The position numbers were made by a program, and so were the translations under genes. The notes beneath the pieces are model-generated. The model ran no database searches. It saw only the letters and a program-made list of their open reading frames with translations, and was not told where the DNA came from. A DNA stretch of 64,000 nucleotides from Bradyrhizobium manausense (GTDB lineage Bacteria > Pseudomonadota > Alphaproteobacteria > Rhizobiales > Xanthobacteraceae). The DNA lies in assembly GCF_018129685.1 (NCBI RefSeq), contig NZ_JAFCLG010000009.1, positions 186,001 through 250,000 on the forward strand, given 5' to 3'. Positions 41,594 to 48,090 of this stretch are shown here, in pieces (the first letter of the stretch is position 1; every line of letters starts with the position of its first letter).

Positions 41594-43327
41594 TTAGCGC
41601 GCGTGCAGCAGCGCGAGCAGGGCCACGACAACGCAGGCCAGCGTGACCGTCGTCAGCTTCCAGAACAGCAGCGGGTTACGCTCAATCAACGGCGTGGTGC
41701 GCGTGTTGAGATAGGCCGGATTGGGGTTGCGGAGCTCGTAGGTGAACTCGAACAGGTCCTCGTGGCGCTTGTTGGGGTCGGGATGTAGCGCTTTCCGCAA
41801 CGCGCCATCGATCCAGATGGGCACCGCACGGTCATCGTGGCTGGCCGGACTATATCTCAGCTTCCATGCGTCCGATCGTCCCCTGATACGGGCGAGCTGG
41901 GCACCATAGGGCAGGTTTCCGGTCAGCATCTGGTAGCAGATGCTCGCGAGCGAAAACATGTCCGACCGCGGCGAGCCGCCCTCGCCGAGGAAATATTCCG
42001 GCGCTGTGTACTGGACCGTGCCGAGGATCTCCGCATCAGCCGGATTGGGCCCCGCCTCGGCGACGCCGGCGACCTTGACCGCGCCGAAGTCGATGATCTT
42101 CGCCGTGCCTGTCTTGTCGATCAGGATGTTGTCTGGTCGCAGGTCCTGATGCAGCATCTCCATGCGGTGGAAGGCGCGCAAGCCAGCTGCGACCTGGTCG
42201 ACGATGCCGCGCACCGTTTCGAGATCGGGGCGTGGATTGTCCAGCATCCATTGCCTCAGCGTTTGTCCCTCGATGAATTCGGTGGCGACATAGAGATAGT
42301 TGCGTCGTTTGGCCCGCGTGCGCGGCTTCAGCACGTGCGGGCTGTCGATCCGGCGCGCGATCCATTCCTCCATCAGGAAACGCTTCAGATAGGCGGGATC
42401 GTCGCGCAGGTCGATCGAGGGAATCTTCAGCGCGACCATTTCCTCGGTCTCGGTATCGACGGCGAGGTAGATGTGGCTCCGGCTAGAGGCATGCACTTCG
42501 CGGACGATGCGATAACCGTCGAACAATGCGCGCGGCTCCAGCAGGGGCGGCAACGGCAGTTCGGCCGTGCCACCGAAAATATCGGCCGAGCCTGTTTGCG
42601 GCACCTCGTCGATGCGCAGGATCTGCACGGTGATGTTGTCGTCGCTGCCGCGCCGAAAGGCCTCCTCGGCGATGGCCCTTGCCGCAGCGTCGAGATCGTC
42701 CGTATGCGTTTCGAGCGTGGCCGTGACGAAGCGTTGATCGACGAACTCGTAGGCGCCGTCGGTTGTCAGCAGGAAGATGTCGCCTGGCCCGACCTGAAGC
42801 GCCTGATAGTCGATCTCGATCTGGGAATTGATCCCGAGCGCGCGGCCGAGATAGGTCTGCTCGGACGAGACGATGATCCGGTGGTCCTCGGTGAGCTGCT
42901 CGAGGGCCTTGCCGGCGACGCGGTAGACCCGGCAATCGCCGATGTGGAAGATATGAGCTGTCGTGGATTTCACGACCATGGCCGTGAAGGTGCAGACGTA
43001 GCCCTTGTCGCGATCGTAAGCGTACTGGCTACGCCGCGTTTCCGCGTGCAGCCACGAATTGGTCGCTTCCAGAACGCGCCGCGCCGAAGTCTTCACCGTC
43101 CAGGATTCGGAGGTGCAATAATAGTCGGTCAGGAAGCTCTTGACCGCCGACTCGCTCGCGACCTGGCTCACCGCGCTGCTCGATATGCCGTCGGCCAGCA
43201 CGGCGGCGACGCCCTTCAAGCTCAGCAGCGGCTCGGTCGGGATCAGCGCGCCGTGAAAGTCCTGGTTGACCGGCTTGCGCCCCTTGTCGGAGTGCTGCCC
43301 GATCGAAATCTGCAAGCCGCGGCCCAT
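41594..43327 (-). CDS. Bifunctional PP2C phosphatase / Ser-Thr protein kinase fusion
   Basis: The protein of about 577 residues fuses a PP2C domain (about 1-245) to an Hanks-type kinase (about 270-520) and a C-terminal membrane helix (about 550-573). Phosphatase metal ligands are in KPVNQDFHG, LADGISSS, TTDGAYEF and GSDDNITV. Kinase elements are ALKIPS (ATP Lys), LHQDLRPDNIL (catalytic loop; HQD replaces the usual HRD and R replaces K) and IDFGAV. Anchored with catalytic domains in the cytoplasm. It follows nirC by 67 bases in the same direction. The same fusion is known next to nitrate or nitrite transport genes in other bacteria. The start is uncertain: a TTG lies 12 bases upstream. Confidence 0.85.
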   Translation of the reverse strand: MGRGLQISIGQHSDKGRKPVNQDFHGALIPTEPLLSLKGVAAVLADGISSSAVSQVASESAVKSFLTDYYCTSESWTVKTSARRVLEATNSWLHAETRRSQYAYDRDKGYVCTFTAMVVKSTTAHIFHIGDCRVYRVAGKALEQLTEDHRIIVSSEQTYLGRALGINSQIEIDYQALQVGPGDIFLLTTDGAYEFVDQRFVTATLETHTDDLDAAARAIAEEAFRRGSDDNITVQILRIDEVPQTGSADIFGGTAELPLPPLLEPRALFDGYRIVREVHASSRSHIYLAVDTETEEMVALKIPSIDLRDDPAYLKRFLMEEWIARRIDSPHVLKPRTRAKRRNYLYVATEFIEGQTLRQWMLDNPRPDLETVRGIVDQVAAGLRAFHRMEMLHQDLRPDNILIDKTGTAKIIDFGAVKVAGVAEAGPNPADAEILGTVQYTAPEYFLGEGGSPRSDMFSLASICYQMLTGNLPYGAQLARIRGRSDAWKLRYSPASHDDRAVPIWIDGALRKALHPDPNKRHEDLFEFTYELRNPNPAYLNTRTTPLIERNPLLFWKLTTVTLACVVVALLALLHAR

Positions 43328-43394
43328 CCTCGCCACCAATGCAAAGGGAGCCTCACCCTAGCAGGCAAGGCCCCCTTGTCTGAATAGCGATCGC

Positions 43395-44234
43395 TCAGGC
43401 TGCCGCGCGCGACTGGGCCTTCGTTGCCACCTCACGCTTCGGCTTCGTCAGCACGTGCGTGGTGTAGAGGGTCAGGCCGGTGAAGGCGAGGCCGCCGACG
43501 AGGTTGCCCAGCACGGTCGGGATCTCGTTCCAGATGAAATAATCCAGGATCGAGAACTTGGCGTGGAGCATCAGCCCGGACGGAAACAGGAACATGTTCA
43601 CGACCGAATGCTCGAACACCATGTAGAAGAACACCAGGATCGGCATCCACATCGCGATCACCTTGCCGGGGACGGTGGTCGAGATCATCGCGCCGACGAC
43701 GCCGGTCGAGACCATCCAGTTGCAGAGCATGCCGCGGATGAACAGCGTTGCCATGCCGGCCGCGCCGTGGGCGGCGTAGCCGAGGGTTCGGCCTTCGCCG
43801 ATATTGCCGATTGCGGTACCGACCTTGTCGGGCTCCTGGGTGAAGCCGAAAGTCGTCACGAACGCCATCATGAAGGCCACCGTGAGCGCGCCCGCGAAAT
43901 TGCCGACGAAGACGAGACCCCAGTTGCGCAGCACGCCGCCGAGCGTGACGCCGGGCCGCTTGTCGATCAGCGCGAGCGGCGCGAGCACGAAGACGCCGGT
44001 CAGAAGGTCGAAGCCCAGCAGATAGAGCATGGAGAAGCCGACCGGGAACAGCAGGGCGCCGATGATCGGCTGGCCGGTGTTGACATTGATGGTGACGGCG
44101 AACCAGGCCGCGAGTGCCAGGATGGCACCGGCCATGTAGGCGCGGATGACCGTATCCCGGGTGGACATGAAGATCTTGGATTCCCCAGCGTCCACCATCT
44201 TGGTGACGAATTCCGAAGGCGCGAGATAGGACAT
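43395..44234 (-). CDS. nirC: Formate/nitrite transporter family protein (NirC/FocA)
   Basis: FNT channels move formate or nitrite across the inner membrane as pentamers. The 279-residue protein has six helices, and the central His lies in FEHSVVNMFLFPSGL (about 209). Genomic context, next to nitrate assimilation genes, favours nitrite. Its leader is about 230 bases long if it starts from the sigma54 motif at 44477-44492. It precedes the phosphatase-kinase gene and is divergent from narK. Confidence 0.88.
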   Translation of the reverse strand: MSYLAPSEFVTKMVDAGESKIFMSTRDTVIRAYMAGAILALAAWFAVTINVNTGQPIIGALLFPVGFSMLYLLGFDLLTGVFVLAPLALIDKRPGVTLGGVLRNWGLVFVGNFAGALTVAFMMAFVTTFGFTQEPDKVGTAIGNIGEGRTLGYAAHGAAGMATLFIRGMLCNWMVSTGVVGAMISTTVPGKVIAMWMPILVFFYMVFEHSVVNMFLFPSGLMLHAKFSILDYFIWNEIPTVLGNLVGGLAFTGLTLYTTHVLTKPKREVATKAQSRAAA

Positions 44235-44476
44235 CGACCGTTCCTTTGTGCGTGTGACCCCTTAAAGCGCGACCGTTGCCGGACCGCGCCCTGGTCGACC
44301 TGATGAACTGCATCCCGCGGGGCGGGAACGCGCGACCTGGGCGGTTTCGGCATGCACCGGGATAGCGTCACGATGACCCCGCTTCGGGGCTCAGCGAACA
44401 GGTTTCGCCATCCTAGTGGCCGTCGGAAGCTCGAGGCCCCGGGCGCACTGCAGTCATCGTTGACCTGCGATTCCCA

Positions 44477-44492
44477 AGCAATCGATGTGCCA
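44477..44492 (-). promoter_or_regulatory. Sigma54 promoter for nirC and the phosphatase-kinase gene
   Basis: On the leftward strand the sequence TGGCAC-ATCGA-TTGCT matches the consensus TGGCAC-N5-TTGC(A/T) completely, with GG and GC exactly 10 bases apart. Transcription would begin near 44466 and give a leader of about 230 bases before nirC. Confidence 0.75.
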
Positions 44493-44616
44493 AGAAGGCG
44501 CGTCGGCATGGGCGGTCGTCTGGCGGCGTTCTGAACCAGGTTTGCCGCCGCTTGCTTGGCGCGAATCCGCTCCAGGGGGGCGCCAAATCGAGCTTGTGGC
44601 GAAAAATCGGGCGGCT

Positions 44617-44649
44617 GCACAACTCTTGTGCGACGCACAATCAACGGGC
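44617..44649. promoter_or_regulatory. Tandem NtrC-type enhancer sites
   Basis: GCAC-AACTCTT-GTGC (44617-44631) matches the NtrC core GCAC-N7-GTGC. GCAC-AATCAAC-GGGC (44635-44649) matches with one mismatch. The sites lie about 150 and 165 bases upstream of the two predicted sigma54 starts, the usual distance for enhancer-bound NtrC. The shared half-sites also form the 15-bp palindrome TTGTGCGACGCACAA (44626-44640). Confidence 0.7.
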
Positions 44650-44768
44650 GAATCGGCATTCAAGAATTGAGCGGGAAGCCGAAGATTGATGCAATTATAG
44701 GCCTGCTCAGCATTTCATCATATGACCTAAGATATTGTTTTTCATATCATTTTCTTGGCCGTCGTCTT

Positions 44769-44784
44769 TGGCACAGAGCTTGAA
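44769..44784 (+). promoter_or_regulatory. Sigma54-like promoter for narK (one key mismatch)
   Basis: TGGCAC-AGAGC-TTGAA matches the -24 element perfectly and the -12 element except that the conserved GC is GA. Spacing between GG and the -12 dinucleotide is the required 10 bases. Transcription would start near 44795 and give a leader of about 130 bases. Confidence 0.55.
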
Positions 44785-44925
44785 TTACAGGGTCTGACGC
44801 CATCGACGCCGTCACAAGCAATCAACCAATCTGTGACACCGCCCAACCGGGGGCTTTCCCCGAGCGTGCCTCTTTGCGTCCGCGATTCGTCGGTGTCGCG
44901 CCTTCCTAGTGAAAGGGAATTTCCA

Positions 44926-46308
44926 ATGAGGGAAGACAGTCCGACCTGGATCTCAGACTGGAGACCGGAAGATGAGGCGTTCTGGAATTCGACGGGCAAG
45001 GTCGTCGCCCGGCGCAATCTGATCTGGTCGATCGTGGCCGAACACATCGGCTTCTCCGTATGGCTGATCTGGAGCATCGTCGCGACCAAGCTGCCGCAGG
45101 CAGGCTTCCACTACTCGACCGATGAGCTGTTCCAGCTCGTGGCGGTGCCAGGCCTGATCGGCGCCTTGATGCGCTTCCCCTACACGTTTGCAGTGACGAC
45201 ATTCGGCGGTCGCAACTGGACCATTTTCAGCGCGGCGATCCTGTTCATTCCGACGCTGTCGCTCGCCTATTTCGTGGGCCAGCCCGAGACGCCGTTCTGG
45301 CTGATGCTGCTGATCGCTTCGACCGCCGGTCTCGGCGGCGGCAATTTCGCCTCCAGCATGACCAACATCTCGTTCTTCTTCCCCGACCGGATGAAGGGCT
45401 CGGCGCTCGGTCTCAACGCCGCCGGTGGCAACATCGGCGTCTCCAGCGTCCAGCTGCTGACCCCGATTTTGATGACCCTCGGCGTCATCAACCTGTTCCA
45501 GGCGGCGCCGGTCGGCGGCGTCTATCTGCAGAACGCAGGCTTGATGTGGGTGCTGCCGATCGCGATCGCGGTGTTCGGCGCCGTGTACTTCATGAACAAC
45601 CTGACCTCCGCCAAGTCGTCGGTGAAGAACCAGCTCGCCATCGTCAAGCGCAAGCACACCTGGATCATGGCGTTCATCTACATCGGAACGTTCGGCTCCT
45701 TCATCGGCTACTCGGCCGCGTTTCCGCTGCTGATCAAGACGCAATTTCCGACGGTGACGATCTCGATCGCGTTCCTCGGGCCTCTGGTCGGCTCGCTGTC
45801 GCGTCCGTTCGGCGGCTGGCTCGCCGACAAGATTGGCGGCTCCATCATCACCTTCTGGAATTTCATCGCGATGGCAGCGGCGACCGTTGGCGTGCTGTAC
45901 TTCGTGGGGCAGAAGGATTTCATCGGCTTCCTGTCGATGTTCCTGATCCTGTTCCTGACGACCGGCATCGGCAACGGCTCGACCTATCGCATGATCCCTT
46001 CGATCTTCCGAGAGGAGAACCTGGCCAAGGTGCGCGGCAAGGGCGATGCGGCGCGTGCGATGGCGCTCAAGACGGCGAGCATCGAAAGCGGCGCGGCTGT
46101 CGGCTTCATCGGTGCGGTCGGCGCCGTCGGCGGTTACTTGATCCCGAGCAGCTTCGGCAAGTCGATCGCGGCGACAGGCGGCCCGCAGCTCGCGCTCGCC
46201 ATTTTCCTCGCATTCTATGCTCTCTGCCTCGGCTTGACCTGGTGGTTCTATCTGCGTCGCAGCCCGCAGGTTGAAGGCGCGCCAGGCCTTGCCGAAGCGC
46301 GTGTGTGA
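44926..46308 (+). CDS. narK: Nitrate/nitrite transporter of the MFS (NarK/NasA type)
   Basis: The 460-residue protein has about 12 membrane helices. The two nitrate signature motifs are AGLGGGNFASSMTNISFFFP (about 137-156) and GIGNGSTYRMIP (about 348-359), and conserved Arg residues for nitrate lie in MRFPYTF and TYRMIP. In B. diazoefficiens narK begins the narK-bjgb-flp-nasC unit and exports nitrite while importing nitrate. AAAGGGA is about 8 bases before the ATG. A hairpin separates it from the globin gene. Confidence 0.94.
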   Translation: MREDSPTWISDWRPEDEAFWNSTGKVVARRNLIWSIVAEHIGFSVWLIWSIVATKLPQAGFHYSTDELFQLVAVPGLIGALMRFPYTFAVTTFGGRNWTIFSAAILFIPTLSLAYFVGQPETPFWLMLLIASTAGLGGGNFASSMTNISFFFPDRMKGSALGLNAAGGNIGVSSVQLLTPILMTLGVINLFQAAPVGGVYLQNAGLMWVLPIAIAVFGAVYFMNNLTSAKSSVKNQLAIVKRKHTWIMAFIYIGTFGSFIGYSAAFPLLIKTQFPTVTISIAFLGPLVGSLSRPFGGWLADKIGGSIITFWNFIAMAAATVGVLYFVGQKDFIGFLSMFLILFLTTGIGNGSTYRMIPSIFREENLAKVRGKGDAARAMALKTASIESGAAVGFIGAVGAVGGYLIPSSFGKSIAATGGPQLALAIFLAFYALCLGLTWWFYLRRSPQVEGAPGLAEARV

Positions 46309-46324
46309 TTTCGCGACGAACATC

Positions 46325-46350
46325 GCTTCTCCCCGTACGCGGGGAGAAGC
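46325..46350. repeat. 11-bp perfect hairpin between narK and the globin gene
   Basis: GCTTCTCCCCG (46325-46335) and CGGGGAGAAGC (46340-46350) form a stem with loop TACG. No T-run follows, so it is more likely an mRNA-processing or stability element, or an attenuator, inside the narK-bjgb-flp-nasC transcript. Similar CTTCTCCCCG hairpins are widespread between genes in rhizobia, from general knowledge. Confidence 0.6.
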
Positions 46351-46429
46351 CGCTCTGATGACGTTTGACCCATGAACCTTGTTCGCACCGACGCGGACAA
46401 AGGCAGACTGAAACAGACAGGACAACATC

Positions 46430-46861
46430 ATGACGCCCCAACAGATCGCACTCGTGCAGCAGAGCTTTTCCAAAGTCGCACCGATTTCAGAAGCAGCCTC
46501 GCAGCTGTTCTACGACCGCTTGTTCGAGGTCGCGCCGTCGGTGCGCGCGATGTTTCCCGAGGACATGACCGAGCAGCGCAAGAAGCTGATGGCCATGCTT
46601 GCCGCTGTCGTCTCGGGCCTGTCGAACCTCGAAACGATTCTTCCTGCGGCGTCGGCGCTGGCCAAGCGTCATGTCGCCTACGGCGCCAAGGCCGAGCACT
46701 ATCCCGTGGTCGGCGCGACCTTGCTGTGGACCCTGGAGAAGGGCCTCGGCGAAGCCTGGACGCCCGAACTCGCAACCGCCTGGACCGACGCCTACGGCGT
46801 GCTGTCCGGCTACATGATTTCCGAGGCCTACGGCGCAGCATCGGCGCAGGCCGCCGAATAG
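46430..46861 (+). CDS. bjgb: Single-domain haemoglobin (Bjgb)
   Basis: The 143-residue globin lacks the FAD/NAD domain of flavohaemoglobins. The proximal heme His is in AKRHVAYG (residue 81) and the distal Tyr B10 in FYDRLF (residue 28), as in Vitreoscilla haemoglobin. In B. diazoefficiens Bjgb detoxifies nitric oxide produced by the cytoplasmic nitrate reductase, reduced by the neighbouring flavoprotein. It is 10 bases upstream of flp. Confidence 0.93.
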   Translation: MTPQQIALVQQSFSKVAPISEAASQLFYDRLFEVAPSVRAMFPEDMTEQRKKLMAMLAAVVSGLSNLETILPAASALAKRHVAYGAKAEHYPVVGATLLWTLEKGLGEAWTPELATAWTDAYGVLSGYMISEAYGAASAQAAE

Positions 46862-46871
46862 GAGACGCTTT

Positions 46872-48089
46872 GTGAGTGAACCGCTCGTCATTGTCGGTAA
46901 CGGTATGGCGGCCGCTCGTCTGGTCGACGAGCTCGCCAAGACCGCGCTCGGCCGCTACGCGGTCGCTGTGATCGGCGAGGAGCCGCGGCTCGCATACAAC
47001 AGAGTGCTGCTCTCATCCGTGCTGGCCGGCGAGACCGGCTCGCACGAGATCGAGCTCCGGCCCGCGGACTGGTGGCGCCATCGCGGCGTCACCGTGCGCT
47101 ATGGCTATCGCGTCACCGAGATCGATACCGGCCGCCGCGAGCTCAAGATCGCGGGCGAAGAGAGCATGGAATATTCCAAGCTCGTGCTCGCGACGGGATC
47201 GACGCCGCTGCGGCTCAACGTGCCCGGCGCCGATCTCCCCGGCGTCCACACTTTTCGCGACACCCGCGATGTCGACCTGCTGCTGACGCTGGCGGCGGCC
47301 AGGAAGCGCGTCGTCGTGGTCGGCGGCGGCCTGCTCGGCCTCGAGGCGGCCTACGGTCTCGCGAAAGCCGGTGCGCCGGTAACCCTGCTGCATCTGATGG
47401 AACGGCTGATGGAGCGCCAGCTCGATGGGCCGGCCGCGGACCTCCTCAAGACGCTGGTCGAGCGCAAGGGCATCCGCATCCTGCTCGATGCCTCGACCGC
47501 CCGCATCCATGGCGAGCGCCATGTCGAAGCCGTCGAGCTGGCCGACGGCAGCCGCATCGAGGCCGACGCCGTCATCTTCGCCGCCGGCATCAGGCCGAAC
47601 ATTGCGCTGGCCAGGGAGGCTGGTATCGCGGTCAATCGCGGCATCGTCGTCAATGACGTGATGCAGACGGCATCATCAGACATCTACGCGGTCGGCGAAT
47701 GCGCCGAGCATCGCGGCACCTGCTATGGCCTGGTCGAGCCCGCCTATGAGCAGGCGCGGGTATTGGCCCGGCATCTTGCTGGCCGCCCGGCGGCCTATCA
47801 GGGCAGCGTTGTCTCGACCAATCTCAAAGTGTCCGGCGTCAGCGTGTTCTCGGCCGGCGACTTCATGGGCGGCGAGGGCAGCGAGAGCCTCGTGCTGTCG
47901 GACCGCAGGCGCGGCACTTACAAGAAGCTCGTGATTTCGGGCGGGTGCCTCACCGGCGCCGTGCTGATCGGCGATACCGCCGATGCGCTCTGGTATATCG
48001 AACTGATCCGGACCCGCGAGAAGATCGCGGGGATCCGCGCCGACATGATGTTCGGCCGCGCGCTCACGATTTCTGCCAAGGCTGCCTGA
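46872..48089 (+). CDS. flp: FAD-dependent NAD(P)H oxidoreductase (Flp, NirB N-domain-like)
   Basis: The 405-residue flavoprotein resembles the pyridine-nucleotide half of assimilatory nitrite reductases and rubredoxin reductases. The FAD loop is VGNGMAAARL (about 6-15) and the NAD(P)H loop VVGGGLLGLEAA (about 142-153). It has no siroheme or Fe-S domains. It probably transfers electrons from NAD(P)H to NasC and to the globin. GTG start; ends two bases before nasC, so translation is coupled. Confidence 0.92.
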   Translation: MSEPLVIVGNGMAAARLVDELAKTALGRYAVAVIGEEPRLAYNRVLLSSVLAGETGSHEIELRPADWWRHRGVTVRYGYRVTEIDTGRRELKIAGEESMEYSKLVLATGSTPLRLNVPGADLPGVHTFRDTRDVDLLLTLAAARKRVVVVGGGLLGLEAAYGLAKAGAPVTLLHLMERLMERQLDGPAADLLKTLVERKGIRILLDASTARIHGERHVEAVELADGSRIEADAVIFAAGIRPNIALAREAGIAVNRGIVVNDVMQTASSDIYAVGECAEHRGTCYGLVEPAYEQARVLARHLAGRPAAYQGSVVSTNLKVSGVSVFSAGDFMGGEGSESLVLSDRRRGTYKKLVISGGCLTGAVLIGDTADALWYIELIRTREKIAGIRADMMFGRALTISAKAA

Positions 48090-48090
48090 G

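Larger units (their letters stand above)
44235..44925. other. Divergent nirC/narK control region
   Basis: This 691-base region contains no gene. It holds two divergent sigma54-type promoters and tandem NtrC-type sites, listed separately. The two long leaders include short hairpins: CCCCG-CTT-CGGGG at 44377-44389 on the nirC side, and GTCACA...TGTGAC (44811-44837) plus CGGGG-N5-CCCCG (44848-44862) on the narK side. In Bradyrhizobium NasT, an ANTAR RNA-binding antiterminator, controls nitrate genes, and these leaders are candidates for such control, but I cannot identify its binding motif with confidence. Confidence 0.6.

Noticed and set aside
44626..44640. Palindrome TTGTGCGACGCACAA considered as an FNR/FixK box for narK
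   Set aside because: The half-sites TTG and CAA are 9 bases apart; FixK2 boxes need 8. The bases are better explained by the overlapping NtrC-type half-sites.
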